Made by a program: the position numbers and the translations under genes
The notes under the pieces: generated by a model
What the model was told of the DNA's origin: nothing
Database searches by the model: none
What the model saw: only the letters and a program-made list of their open reading frames with translations
From: Glutinoglossum americanum
Taxonomy: Eukaryota > Ascomycota > Geoglossomycetes > Geoglossales > Geoglossaceae
Length of the DNA stretch: 56,123 nucleotides
NCBI GenBank assembly: GCA_020080175.1
Contig: JAGHQL010000175.1
Location: 1,016 to 57,138 of the forward strand
Direction of reading: 5' to 3'
In this document: positions 9,345 to 20,489 of the stretch, one piece after another
Position numbering within the stretch: the first letter of the stretch is position 1
Layout of the letters: each line of letters opens with the position of its first letter

Positions 9345-10901
9345 ATGCCGACTCTCGGGTTTTTAAAGAAGAAGAGGGCGAAGGAGTCCAATTCTAAAGA
9401 TCTCTCGTCGCCAACAGGCAGCGAGCCGAACACACCAACCACTCCTTCATCCCGAGGGTTTAAAGGCTCTGTAGCTTCGACATCGTCGCAATCGTCTTAC
9501 CCTCACGCATCATCTTCCGCTGTTAAGCCTGGTGACCGTATGTCCGTGGCCACCGAACGGTCAATGACACAAGGACTACAAAGTGCGGACAAGCAGCCGC
9601 AACAGCAGTCCAGCCCTACCTACCATCAAAACTCCCCTACCATCAATAACCTGATCAATCCCCCGCAAAATGATCAATCTTCCCAGTCATTCCAACCGCC
9701 TACTGGAAACGAGGGTCAGGACAAGGGAGGCGTCAGACAGACAAAAGGAAAGTATGCACTGAACGATTTTGCCATTCAAAGAACGCTGGGTACTGGTAGT
9801 TTTGGACGGGTACACCTAGTCCAATCAAGACATAACCAGCGCTTCTACGCCGTCAAGGTCCTCAAGAAGCAGCAAGTCGTGAAGATGAAGCAAGTTGAGC
9901 ATACGAACGACGAGCGGGCCATGTTACAGAAGGTTAAACACCCATTCTTGATAACGCTATGGGGTACTTTTCAGGATTCAAAGAATCTGTATATGGTTAT
10001 GGACTTCATTGAAGGGGGGGAGCTGTTCAGCCTTCTCAGAAAATCACAGGTTCGTATGAGTGATTTTAACTATCCGAGTAGATTCTTTTCCAGGGGGAAA
10101 AGGGGGTTAATGTCCAAGCAGCGATTTCCAAATCCTGTCGCGAAATTCTATGCCGCAGAGGTTACATTGGCGCTAGACTACCTGCATTCAATGAACATCA
10201 TATACAGGGATCTAAAGCCGGAAAATCTTTTACTAGATCGGCATGGTCACCTGAAGATCACAGATTTTGGTTTTGCAAAGGAGGTCCCAGATATCACTTG
10301 GACTCTCTGTGGAACGCCTGATTATTTGGCACCAGAGGTGGTCGCGTCCAAAGGCTATAATAAATCTGTGGATTGGTGTGTAGCCTACTTCTGGTACGGC
10401 GGTCTCGTGATCTGGATCCGCTGACAGTGGCATATAGGTGGTCACTCGGCATCTTAATCTTTGAGATGCTTTGCGGGTTCACTCCGTTTTGGGATGGGGG
10501 ATCACCTATGAAGATCTATGAAAACATTCTTAAAGGCCGAGTAAAGTACCCTCCGTACATTCACCCCGATGCACAGGACCTTCTCCAGCAACTTATAACC
10601 GCCGACCTGACCAAACGCCTCGGTAACTTGGTCGGCGGATCGAGAGACGTCATGAACCACCGTTGGTTTGCAGAGGTCACCTGGGAAAGGCTGTCGAAGA
10701 AAGACATCGATGCGCCCTATGTACCACCTGTGAGAGGCGGCGTGGGTGACGCGAGTCAATTCGACAAATACCCAGAGGAGACGGAGGCATATGGTGCGAT
10801 TGGGGACGACCCGTAGGATCACCCCGAAGACCTTCGTGTATTTTTGAGCTAACTGCTTTTGGCCAAACTTCAGACATGGCCATCTCTTCACAGAGTTTTG
10901 A
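9345..10901 (+). CDS. cAMP-dependent protein kinase catalytic subunit
   Basis: Four exons in my model: 9345-10049, 10122-10375, 10438-10812 and 10874-10901, giving 453 residues. A Ser/Gln-rich N-terminal extension of about 135 residues precedes an AGC kinase domain: glycine loop GTGSFGRV (149-156), AVK lysine (K171), YRDLKPEN catalytic loop, DFGFAK, activation-loop [14 protein letters not shown], and VDWWSLG across intron 2. The kinase phosphorylates Arg-rich Ser/Thr sites when cAMP releases the regulatory subunit. Reading straight past 10812 meets a stop at once. A 61-base intron with a GCTAAC branch site and CAG acceptor instead leads to a 28-base last exon that adds HGHLFTEF. This supplies the hydrophobic FxxF tail that PKA needs for stability and PDK1 docking. 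Intron 1 (72 bases) is stop-free and a multiple of three. Confidence 0.93.
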
Positions 10902-12317
10902 AATGCCCCTACCCTGACAGTCCCTCTAGGTACATATCTCGAAACGGATGGCTCCTATGAACAGGCTGCTTTGCTGGAGGTCGGTTCTGCTCACCAGCAC
11001 ACCGGATCTATTACGTATCTTCTAGCAATCTTTGTAACCGAATGGCCTTTGCAGTGGCTGGGCCCCTGAGTTTGTTTTTGTTAAATCTTTTCGGGGTTTT
11101 TGTTCAGTCTCCGCTGTGGGGCCTTTTGTGATTGTATTCTTCCCTTGTTTCTCGGGCTTTCTTTGCGATCCTGTCTCTTCCCTACTCTGACCTTACGGAA
11201 GCCAGCGGTTCGGGCCGGTGCGCACGATTAAATATGTTGATGGGACATAGGACTGGTCTGGCTTTATGGTGCTTAAGGGAGGTCGATAATGAAAAAAAAG
11301 CATTCTATGACTCCATTTTCCAACCACAACTAGCACTGGTGACAGTGGAGGTGACACACTCTAACTGGTACGCCGTTTTTTCGGATGCAGATACGGGATG
11401 TGCTAGGAACTCCGTTAGGTAAGTGCATGAAGAGCCATTCGCTTGATTTTGTGGAGATGTGAAGTGGGTCATGGCTAGTATCGAAATTGTTGAGGAAGAA
11501 GTGGATTTCTTGCCATAACTAGGCGGGGTTGGTTGCCCAACCCTGGCCCATCTCGGGGTCAACCGGAGAATGCCAGCGGGGGAGGGTGTGTTGAGGAGAG
11601 AGAGCTTCTCCGAGGGTTTCTTGAGGTATTAAAAAGCTCTTCTCATCCCGATTTTTCGTTCTGGCACTTCACATCACATAACGGCAGAAGAAACAGCAGT
11701 TCCGGGGTTTGACATTCGACGATCTACTTGGAATATATGCAGCAAGGGGGCATTTATCAAGAAATCTCAGCCATTTGGGTTACTGTAAATAACGGAACGG
11801 CTCTGTGAATGAGGGGACAACTTGTTCTCCTTGGGAGGATCTGCCCACTCAAAGTTCTGTTCCTAAGGATGGATGAGTAGACTCGTCTACCGTGTTAGGA
11901 GGGACACACCTGCTGAGGGAATAGGGGTGGAGGACATAACATAACGCGCTTCAGGGGGCTGATCCTAACCTACTCCTATTTGGAGAATACTAGGAAGAAA
12001 ACACAACACAAAACAGCACTCTCGCCCGCCTTATACGCACCCAGCTTTCCTCTCCTTCCAATACAAGCGCTTACCCGCCTTCCACATAACGGATCCCTTC
12101 CATCTAATATACCACCAATCCCATCGCCTCACAGCCGCCAGCCAACCAGCCAGCAGACTTCCTCCTCCAACAACACATCAAACCGTCGCCATACAGCCGC
12201 CTGCCTGCCTGCAGACTCCAATGAGCATCCAGCCACTCTGCCAGTGCGCGCCACCGCCCAACGTTCCACACGATATACTCCCAGTAGACTTCCACCCTCT
12301 CCACGAGCGCTACCACT
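10902..12317. other. Intergenic region, no gene supported
   Basis: About 1.4 kb between the PKA and PI-PLC genes, both on the plus strand. Short open frames (for example around 11132-11422) show no family resemblance or coding character. The last 350 bases are C-rich and presumably form the PI-PLC leader. Confidence 0.55.
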
Positions 12318-13547
12318 ATGAATTCCAAATCACCATTCTCCGAGTCCATGGCACGATCCCTGGCATCTGCCCGCTGTGCCCGATCCTCGTCCGGATGGTC
12401 TGCAAGCGCTTTTGGGCGGATGAGCGGTACCGCGTTGATCAGGCTCATTCTCTTCGCCGTGATGATGAGCGTCATGCCCGCTCCCAGGACGCTGGCTCGG
12501 GCGACAACTCCCCGGCCGAGCGAGGGAGAGGGCGACCGCCTGTTTTATAGCTCTTCTTGGCAGTCCAGCCTCCCTGACAGCATGTCGGTTACGAATCTCT
12601 CGATCCTGGGCTCTCACAATTCGCTTGCGTATAGTCGACCGGGCAGGCCTCCCGTATCTAACATCTCGCGGACGCAGGTTCTGGACCTGAGGCGCCAGTT
12701 GGGTATTGGCGTCCGGTATCTGGACGTTAGGATGAGGCACTATAAGAACGCGTTTGTGGCGCATCACGGGGCGACCTATCTGTGGGGGAATTTTGAGGAC
12801 GTGGTGAGGGATCTTTGTTGGTTTTTGAGCGGGGGCGACGGGGAAGAAGGGGGCGGCGGTGGCGGGAAGGGCGAGACTATCATCATGCGGTTAAAGAGGG
12901 AGACGGGGAGTTGGGACGTGAGAGCCAAAAACGAGAGAGACTGGGAAGGAACCTTGTTTGAGTATTTTTTCACAGATACGTTTGGCACGAGGGCGTGCCT
13001 TGAGAGGATATGGTGGCGTCCCCCGCTGGAGTACGGAAACGAGTGGCCCACCCTCGGAGAAGCCCGCGGCAAAATCATCATTCTGGAGAACTTCCGCCTT
13101 GGGGGCGGACGCAGCAGCTCCATACGGTACGGGTTCCGCTGGTACGACTGGAACTCCATACTCTTGCAGGACGAGTACCGCGTTCCTGCCCTCAGTGGTC
13201 GGAAGAAGAAATTTGAGGCTGTCGTTGGGTTTTGGAGGAAGTATGTGGATTTTGGGGGCGAGGGGGGGATAGAAGGGACGGGTGCGGTTAGGGAGGAGGG
13301 CCGGGGGAAGTTGTTGGTTAATCATGTTAGTGGGAGCGGGTCGCTGGCGTGGCCGATTGATGTTGCGACTGGGGCGAAGGGGTTGAATCGGAGGGTTGGA
13401 GAGTGGCTGGTTGGGGAGGGGAAGGGGGCGAGGTATTTGGGGGTTGTGGTGGAGGATTTTGTGAGTGTGGGGGATGTGGAGGGGGTGGTTGGGAGGAATT
13501 TTAGGGGGGGTTTGAGGGGGGGGAAAGGAGAGTTAGAGAGCGTTTAA
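12318..13547 (+). CDS. PI-PLC X-domain (PLC-like phosphodiesterase) protein
   Basis: Single exon of 409 residues. A hydrophobic segment (about 39-55) followed by a small-residue stretch suggests a signal peptide or signal anchor. The catalytic domain follows: ILGSHNS (H100), GVRYLDVRM (D136, R138) and FVAHHG (H149/H150), the general acid/base layout of bacterial-type, calcium-independent phosphatidylinositol-specific phospholipase C. The residue after the first histidine is Asn where the Bacillus enzyme has Asp. The domain closes with RYLGVVVEDFV. Substrate could be phosphatidylinositol or GPI; this cannot be told from sequence. Unusual points are a Gly-rich insert (GGDGEEGGGGGGKG, about 187-200) and blocks of extreme G-rich codon use near the 3' end. 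An ATG-rich leader makes the start slightly uncertain. Confidence 0.82.
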   Translation: MNSKSPFSESMARSLASARCARSSSGWSASAFGRMSGTALIRLILFAVMMSVMPAPRTLARATTPRPSEGEGDRLFYSSSWQSSLPDSMSVTNLSILGSHNSLAYSRPGRPPVSNISRTQVLDLRRQLGIGVRYLDVRMRHYKNAFVAHHGATYLWGNFEDVVRDLCWFLSGGDGEEGGGGGGKGETIIMRLKRETGSWDVRAKNERDWEGTLFEYFFTDTFGTRACLERIWWRPPLEYGNEWPTLGEARGKIIILENFRLGGGRSSSIRYGFRWYDWNSILLQDEYRVPALSGRKKKFEAVVGFWRKYVDFGGEGGIEGTGAVREEGRGKLLVNHVSGSGSLAWPIDVATGAKGLNRRVGEWLVGEGKGARYLGVVVEDFVSVGDVEGVVGRNFRGGLRGGKGELESV

Positions 13548-13680
13548 GGTCTTTTGAATCAGAGGGCTTATTGTCTCAAATCCTAGGCCTAGTTTTACTT
13601 GAGGGTATACAACTTTAAATTAACATTCGAAACCCCCTCAAAACACCCCATAAGGCCGATAAAGGGCCTTCTATCCTAAA

Positions 13681-14907
13681 TCACCACCCATACCGACTCC
13701 CCGCCTCCCTCTTATTCCTCTTCCCCGTTGCGAAATGCTCCTCCAGCGCCTCCTTCTGATTACTAGCGGCAGTGACCAACTGCTTAAGGCTATGTTTTCC
13801 AGGCGCAATAGCTCGAACGGGGTTATGTTGTACGGTCTCCCCTGCCGCGCGTAGTTGTTCGTTAGCAGCGTATTCGGCGTCGGTGTTGAAATTTTTAATG
13901 GTTATGGGTGTGGACGGATTGTTGGTATTTTTGCCACCGCGTTGGCGGCCGAAGAGTTGGCGTTTTGCGCTGCTGGAAAGGTTTAGGGATGTAGCGATTT
14001 CGTCGAGGGTTGAAGGGGAGGGGTCAGAGAGGGAGGCGGAGGGGGGTTGGGGTTGGGATGGAGGGTCTTGAGGCGGGGGAGAGGCGGTGGGTTGGTAGAC
14101 TAGGGGTTTGTAGTTTGAGTGGGAAGGAGTGGAGGTGGTTGGTGGGGGGTCTTGGTCCCCGGTGGAAAAGGAGAACAAGGATGGTTTCTTTTGAGGTAAG
14201 GTGGGGGGTTGCGGTGCCTGTGAGGCTGTGTCTGTTGTGTTTGCGATTGGAGGTTTCTTCTTTGGAGGTTTTCGGGCGACGGAGAGAGGCTTGAACATCA
14301 TTGCTGACCCAGTCTTTTTAGGCTCGGAGATGGATTGGTCAGTTTGTGGTATTTTGGGTTCTGAAGAGTTGGTAGAGGGACCTTGGTGCGTGGGTGTGGT
14401 ATCGTAGCCGTCCTTGAGGTCGAAACCACTCCCGAGGCCACCGTCTGCATCTTCGTCAAACGACTCGGACACCTTTTCCCTGACAAATCCTGGCGTAGCT
14501 CCAGTTTTCAAGCTCACGCCTCTACCCAGCCCACCTTTCCCAGCCGCGCTCCCACTTAAACCTCCACCTATGGTCAGTCCAGTTCGTTTTGGCGCCGGTA
14601 AAAGGGCGTTGAAACCACTAAATGCACCACCACCTAGGCGTGGTCGTTTTGCTGGTGGTCCATCTGCACTCTGCTCTCCACCCAACCCATCCTGTTCTGT
14701 AGACTTGGGTAGGCTGACGAGGATCTTGCGTGGGTTTGATCGGTCGACAACCTTTTGGAAGGCTGGCTTTACTGGTGCAGTGATGGTCTTCTCCAGCTTG
14801 CTCTCAGGTTTCTGTTCGGAGGCCTTGGAGATGTACACATTGGGTTTGGGCTCTGGTACAGTGTCTGAATCAGAGTTCTCCGAGTCAGAGTAGTCAACGA
14901 GACCCAT
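13681..14907 (-). CDS. PRCC-domain protein (mitotic checkpoint regulator/splicing-associated)
   Basis: Single exon of 408 residues. The acidic N-terminus (MGLVDYSDSENSDSD) followed by a Pro/Ser-rich disordered middle with Lys/Arg patches (AKRPRLGGG) is typical of PRCC. The conserved C-terminal domain contains RQLFGRQRGG, DAEYAANEQLR, NPVRAIAPGKHSLKQLV and a final KREAGSRYGW. Human PRCC is a nuclear protein that interacts with MAD2B and is found in spliceosomal complexes; fungal roles are little known. It is divergent from SIN1, whose ATG lies about 310 bases away. Two FSGFNALLPAPKR-type segments are recognisable short motifs of the family. Confidence 0.85.
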   Translation of the reverse strand: MGLVDYSDSENSDSDTVPEPKPNVYISKASEQKPESKLEKTITAPVKPAFQKVVDRSNPRKILVSLPKSTEQDGLGGEQSADGPPAKRPRLGGGAFSGFNALLPAPKRTGLTIGGGLSGSAAGKGGLGRGVSLKTGATPGFVREKVSESFDEDADGGLGSGFDLKDGYDTTPTHQGPSTNSSEPKIPQTDQSISEPKKTGSAMMFKPLSVARKPPKKKPPIANTTDTASQAPQPPTLPQKKPSLFSFSTGDQDPPPTTSTPSHSNYKPLVYQPTASPPPQDPPSQPQPPSASLSDPSPSTLDEIATSLNLSSSAKRQLFGRQRGGKNTNNPSTPITIKNFNTDAEYAANEQLRAAGETVQHNPVRAIAPGKHSLKQLVTAASNQKEALEEHFATGKRNKREAGSRYGW

Positions 14908-15215
14908 GGTTCTGTGTGTGATTATGAAGTTGCCTGTGGCAGTGGTGAATAGGTAGTTGATATGTTCATGTGGCAGTGATCTGGGGAAGATGCTGTCGTT
15001 CGGTTGCCGCTTTTGAGTTCAGAGTTCAGAGTGACCCCCACGTTATGCCTGGTTCGTCGCAAGCCGTAGGGCTGACCCGTTCCCTCACTTCAACCCTCTC
15101 ATTTGCGGCGAGACGCTTCGTTCACTGTCTCACTTACCTCAAAATCATGTTCCTCTTTGCTACTCCATTTTAAATTGCTTCAAGGACATGCACTATATAC
15201 ATAACTTTCCACACA
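14908..15215. promoter_or_regulatory. Divergent promoter of the PRCC and SIN1 genes
   Basis: A 308-base spacer between divergent start codons. No CACGTG, CCAAT or TATA element stands out. Confidence 0.45.
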
Positions 15216-17970
15216 ATGTCGATCCTTGTCAGTGACGAGTATGTGAAACTCACCCATCTCGTGTTGCCGTGAAGCTTCATTCGAGCTTCATTCGAGCTTC
15301 GCTAGCTTTAGCGATCCAGTACTTTAATGTGGTCCATTGGCTCATATTTGTTGCTGTGTAGGTTCGACTTCTACAGATTGCGCACATCCTACCTGACTTC
15401 AACGAAAGATGGCGTTGGTGAACGTCTCATTTCAGTGAATGGGGCAATCGTCAATAACACTGGCTTCCGCTCTGCTGGCTGGGACACAAGCCAAAATGAA
15501 GCCAAGCGGACCTATTCGCCTCCGATCCCTTCTGCGATAGCGGCAGAATACTTTCAGGCCCCACCGAGGTCTGCAGGTTTACCTCCACCTGGATTTGGTG
15601 ATGACGAGGAGGAGGGAGGTATGGTAACGGGGGGTGGTGGCGGAGACACCGTTGGATTCGGGGTCTCATCTAGGCGGAGGCGGAGGAGAGAGCAAGAGGA
15701 CCAGGATAGCAGCGACTTAAGTGATGATAGCGATGAGGACGCTGAAGCTCAGAGGTGCGTATTTCATGTGCCACGCTATAGATTCAATAAGTACTTACAC
15801 CCAAAAGGGCAGCGCACCAAATCAAATTTGCCAAGATGCCTGTCCGAACGCGAGCTGGCTCTTCGCCTATTCGTCAGAGCAACAGAGATAACGGCCCATC
15901 TGTGCTGGTCACATCGCCCTCAAAACCTTACGAGGAGAGCCGCTTTCGTCGTGGCTCATTAGGTGCTGTCGAAACGATCAAGGAACGTGCTAGGAGAGAT
16001 ACAGCGACTAGCAGCGACCTGTCTTCCGAAAACGAGTTCGGATCTGCACATCTTCGAAGAAGAAGAGTCAATTCCAATCCCGCGGTTAAGGCCAATAGAT
16101 CTGCTACTCAACTTGACTACACTGAGAACCGTATTCCGGTGGAGCTCGATGACGAAGATTCCGGGGACGGATCGGATAGCACGAGTCTTTCTTCGTCTGA
16201 TTTCGCACAGACTCCAGGTTCGCCTTCGTTTCTTGACAGTCTAGCAGGACCGTCGTCGCCTCTTGGCCGTTTGCCTACCTCGACCGCAGCTCAAGAATCC
16301 CCAAGAAAGTCAAGGCTAGCACCATCTACACTATCTGTACTGCCTCCACCCAGGCCAATTAGTGCGATTGCGCCTAAGAGCGCGTTAGCCGAAGCCATCA
16401 AAAAGAGTCGATTAAGCAAAGCGAGTCCACTGGAGATATTTGCGTCACTCTCTGGAACGGCAGACCAAAAACCACTGGTACTAAAGATGTATGCTCCTTT
16501 CTCTGAAGATCCGGAAAAGGGCTTTGATGTCCTCATCCGGCGCACAACTCAAAAGGAAGACAACCCCAAAGAGGGCAATGCTATCAACTTGGGCACGAGC
16601 CCAGAGCGAGAGGTTACCGTCTATGATGTTATTGGACTAGGCCTATGGCGGTATACCCAGGAAAAACGCGAACCGCTCCTCACGGAAGAGCAGACAAATG
16701 CCAACCGTTGGTTACTGCAAATGGCTGAAGACGGTGAACCTGACGAGGATCTAGTCCTGGAACGCACCAAAACTATTGCCTCCTTTGCATCAAATAACAA
16801 CCAACGTGCCGCACGGGGTGCAAGGGCAAGAGGGAAGGCATACGACGAATTTGCTCTCATTGAAGCTACCGAAGAGCAATTTAAAGAAAATGAACGTCTA
16901 ACCCCTAATGTCCAGCAGGAGGTAGAAAGAGAAGATACTGGCGTACAAAAGGGGCATACAACTTCTGAAGAGAAGAAACCTGAGCCTGGCATACACTTAA
17001 CATTCCAAGAGAAGCTGTGGAAGGAGTTTGGCACGCCCATAGATGCCCCTCAGCCAAGTACACACGCCCATCCCCGCATGGGAGCTCCAAAGATCCTTCG
17101 CATCCATCTGCACGAGCTAGAGCCTTACGCTACCTCTGTATCAGTGGACGTACGGACAGATACGTACATGGCCGAGGTCCTTGAAATTGTATGCAAGAAG
17201 CGTCATCTTGACGCGGCTCAATCTGTGCTCAAAGTCCGAGGTACAAATATTGTTGTTCCCTTGGATCGCACCGTTGAGGCTCTCGGCAATACCAGCGAAC
17301 TCGATCTTTTGCGCCGTCGCTTTGCCGACGGCTTAGACAACATAACAGGCTCACCTGGAAGCATCTCACCCAACGCACCTTTAATCGTCACTCGCAAAAT
17401 TGGTGGTAAAGGTATTTCTTCTTTCTCATCCACTTCCCAGTACCGTCTACCTAAATCAGCTCTCCCCTTCCTCGCTACATAAGCGCATCACCTAACCCTT
17501 GATTAGGCGGCAAACAAGTTATGCATCCACTCGCAGATGTTCAAGCTAGCGCCGGCTACAAAAAGTACACCGTCTGGAGGAGAAACCAGCCAACCTCATT
17601 TTTCAGTTCTCACGAGCGCATCTTGGCGATAGACGGTGAATGGATCCATGTGATGCCCAGCGAAGATGGTGGTACTACTGTTTTTGGCGGTTCAGGCAAA
17701 ACTTCCAGCATCCACTTCAGCACTGTCATCGGGTGTAAAGTAAAGCGCACCCATCCGAAACAATTCAAGGTGAGTCTAGAGTCCTATATCTACTCCCTCT
17801 CATGTTGTGTGCGGGCCGAAAGCTGACGCTTACGCTAGATACTCGTCCTGAAGAGCGAGCGCGAATCAAAGAAGTACGACTTCGAAGCCCTATCGCGCTC
17901 TGAAGCGGCCGAGATCGTCGAAGAAATAATGAAGGGTATGGATCTATATAAGGACGCGACCATGACATGA
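15216..17970 (+). CDS. sin1: TORC2 subunit SIN1/Avo1
   Basis: Five exons (15216-15238, 15362-15754, 15808-17405, 17507-17769, 17839-17970) give about 802 residues. SIN1 is the substrate-recruiting subunit of TOR complex 2 at the plasma membrane and presents AGC kinases such as Ypk/Gad8 to Tor. The first exon encodes only seven complete codons plus two bases; the spliced start MSILVSDEFDFYRLRTSYLT is typical. Domains in order: conserved N-terminus (SPPIPSAIAAEYF), acidic/basic disordered region, CRIM domain (about 345-455, with SPLEIFASL and VYDVIGLGLWRY), Ras-binding-like domain (LRIHLHELEPYATSVSVDV), and a C-terminal PH domain (YKKYTVWRRN to EEIMKGMDLY). The third donor is ambiguous: GTAAAG at 17406 and GTATTT at 17412 keep the same phase and differ by two residues. 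Intron 1 contains short direct repeats. Confidence 0.92.
15273..15305 (+). repeat. Short tandem repeats inside SIN1 intron 1
   Basis: An 11-base unit near TTCATTCGAGC occurs twice in tandem with partial flanking copies (AGCTTC, AGCTTCGCTAGC). It lies wholly within the 123-base first intron, between the GTATGT donor and the TAG acceptor. Confidence 0.55.
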
Positions 17971-18845
17971 TTTCGAATATTATTTCTATATATCAATCTT
18001 CTCTTTCTAACAAACGTGTTTCACTTGCGTTTTTCGCCTTCTATATAGCATTTAGCATCTTCCTCGCTCGAAACAAGCCGGACCATATGCGGAATTGCGA
18101 TTTCTGCAGGGAACTGGCAATACTCGAGCGACAAGTGGGGGATGGAGTGGAGGGATCGAAGTAGGGTGCCTTTTTCGGGGGAATGGGATACTAAGAGGCG
18201 CCATGGGTTGGGTATTAGGGAGTTGATTGGGGATTGAAATGGGATGGGGCGGTGAACGGAACCCATCCTTCTTGTAATATGTACTTTACAGCCACATACC
18301 TTTGGCGCGGCAATGTTGCGAGGCGTTGGCGTACTGCGGTTTGGGAATGAAATTAGCAAACCCTGGCTCTTTTTCCCCTGTGTTTACCCAACGAAGAAAG
18401 AAAACCCCGCCAGGGTGATGAACCACCGCATCCACAAGGAACCTCTATACCACACAACCAAGAAGAATTGAGAGGGGGAAGGCTTTAGTTACAACATGGG
18501 AAGTTTGTGCTCTGCGAGCAAATGGTTACAAAAGCTGTTCTATTTGAGTAATTCTCCTTTAGAAGAGTGTCCATTGAGAGACATGTAACTCCAGATTCGT
18601 GAAATCGAAGTGGGTGGGGTGAAGACATAGAGAGGAGTCTTCAGCTATACTGGCCTAACCTAGCCTCAGAACCGAGAACATCCTCAATCTAAATGTATCA
18701 TACAGAGAATCTCCACCACCAAGTTCCAGCCAAGAGTGATGACCGCAAATGCCTCTATAACCAACCAAGGCCAACAAAAAGAGCGCTCCTAAAGAAACCC
18801 TTCATCCTGCCGAAAGAATTTCAGACTTCTCCGTCCTCAACTAGA
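17971..18845. other. Convergent intergenic region
   Basis: About 875 bases between the 3' ends of SIN1 and the minus-strand orphan gene. No gene, structural RNA or repeat is recognised; it presumably holds both 3' UTRs. Confidence 0.55.
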
Positions 18846-19982
18846 CTAGGAGTCTCCATATAGAGTTGAACTCGAATCGCTCGCAAACTCAGCTTCAGTA
18901 TCCTCGAGTGCGCGCGAGACACACGGACAATGTTGTGGTGTCGCTAGGGGGGAAGGCAGTGTTTGAGGCGACCATATTGGGTCTGACAACTCCGGAATGA
19001 AATACTGGAACGGACCTTCTATCGGAGGGGAGCTCGCGAGTTGAGTTGTAGCGAAGTCTGCGTCCTGTTGAAATGTGTGGTTTGGCTCCTCGGGAAGAAT
19101 AAGAACCGGTTGGTCCGCTGACATTCCGTGATATTGGGAATAACCGTAATCGAGCATGCTGTAATATGAGGAAGGAGCATAATAAGGGGAGCTCATGGGT
19201 TGAAGTGCAGCAGAGGCCTCGTCCAGTTGGAATATGTGGTCTTGCTCCTCAGGAGGGGTAATAGTCGCTTGCGTTCCGTAGTCAGGAGACAGTCTGTCGT
19301 ATGCAAATACTTGCCTCAGGTTCAGTAATTCTTCCCTCAGATCCACCTGGTCCCACGAAACCCAGTCACTTTCCGCGAAAGAGGATGGTACGGTCCCATT
19401 ATCGTTCAGGAACGACGCACGGTTCTCTAGTTGTTCTGTCGCCATGCGTTCCATATCGATCAGGAGCGATGGTTGGCTACCAACCAGCTGCCACGGCCTC
19501 AACGGTGACTTCTCGTAGATTTCGCGCACGACTTCGCTGTCATCGAGGGATTTGATTGGTGGGAGAGGTCCGAGCAGCCCGGAGGGTGCATTGTGGATTG
19601 CCGCGAGGCCGTCGAGGTGACCGTTTCGAGAGATGAGGACTGGAGGGAGAGGTCCACTGGTTGTTATGTCTGGTGGAGTGTTGCGAGCTCTGGTTAAATC
19701 GTCAAAGTCATGGTTTAAGATATGATGCTGTGCGTGGGAGGCCACGAGGCCATCTTCAGAGCGTCGTAGGTCATTGTGATGGACTTTATATTCGCCGTCA
19801 TGGTACCAAACACGCCGTTTCTTTGCTGGTGGAGTAGCCGGGGGGTACTTACCCCCATCGCTCTGATGCTTCCGTTTCTTCGGTGCCCATAACACAGCTT
19901 CGCGGAGGGTATCTCCTCGAATATTGCATCTCTCGACAGTGGGAAGGAGAATCAACCCATGAGAAGCTACTGTAGCCATCAT
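18846..19982 (-). CDS. Orphan protein with putative NLS and an internal duplication
   Basis: Single exon of 378 residues; not recognised. The N-terminal third has two basic clusters (PKKRKHQ at about 34-40 and PAKKRRVW at about 52-59), which look like nuclear localisation signals. The rest is Ser/Pro/Asp/Glu-rich and probably disordered. Two segments are related: TPPEEQDHIFQLDEASAALQ and, about 50 residues on, LPEEPNHTFQQDADFATTQL. Both are followed by a SSP-containing, Tyr-rich stretch. The DNA copies at about 19186-19266 and 19027-19108 still align, so the duplication is fairly recent. A second in-frame ATG immediately follows the first. The protein may be a lineage-specific regulator, but no DNA-binding domain is visible. 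Confidence 0.6.
   Translation of the reverse strand: MMATVASHGLILLPTVERCNIRGDTLREAVLWAPKKRKHQSDGGKYPPATPPAKKRRVWYHDGEYKVHHNDLRRSEDGLVASHAQHHILNHDFDDLTRARNTPPDITTSGPLPPVLISRNGHLDGLAAIHNAPSGLLGPLPPIKSLDDSEVVREIYEKSPLRPWQLVGSQPSLLIDMERMATEQLENRASFLNDNGTVPSSFAESDWVSWDQVDLREELLNLRQVFAYDRLSPDYGTQATITPPEEQDHIFQLDEASAALQPMSSPYYAPSSYYSMLDYGYSQYHGMSADQPVLILPEEPNHTFQQDADFATTQLASSPPIEGPFQYFIPELSDPIWSPQTLPSPLATPQHCPCVSRALEDTEAEFASDSSSTLYGDS
19027..19266 (-). repeat. Pair of diverged direct repeats within the orphan gene
   Basis: Copies of about 80 bases begin at GGGGAGCTC near 19027 and at GGGGAGCTC near 19186, about 159 bases apart. They keep the same reading frame and encode the two related EE-xx-H-F-Q segments. 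Confidence 0.6.
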
Positions 19983-20489
19983 ATTTCGAGGAGAGTGCTT
20001 AGTTAAAAAGGAGGCTTGAAGTTGGAACGATACTGATTTAAGGTCAGTGGGGCAGGTCGATTTGCATAACCAAAGATTCGTAGAAAAGTTGTCAGATGGA
20101 GATTTCTGTGGGAAAGAGTGGAAAGAGGGGATAGAGGTTACTGAATTTTAAATACAGGAGGTGGGGCATCGTCACCGCTCTTGCTCTACTTAGGGTCGCA
20201 ATTGTCCGTGCCAAAAAGGGAAGTATTAACACTGGCAGACGAGACCACAATAGGTACTTTGGACTTTAAACAAGATAATCTTATTTTTGCCGTTTTAGAA
20301 TTGACGAGCAAAATCCATTCACCCAGAAGTCTTCCCAGCTACTTGAATTACTTAAAGTGATAGCCAGTAAAGGGAATCCGATAACCCCGAAAGAGTGAGT
20401 ACACAAAAGAGAGTCTGATAACGATGACATACCTCTCGTGCCATCGAGCACTCTTAGTGCTGACAGCAGACTCAGCAATCGCTTTGCCC
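19983..20489. other. Spacer between the orphan gene and midasin
   Basis: About 500 bases between the orphan gene start and the midasin stop, both on the minus strand. It must carry the orphan gene's promoter and the midasin 3' UTR. A 65-codon minus frame at 20281-20478 has no support as a gene. Confidence 0.5.

Noticed and set aside
11132-11562. Open frames in the PKA to PI-PLC spacer
   Set aside because: Short, single-exon, no recognisable similarity and no coding-like composition.
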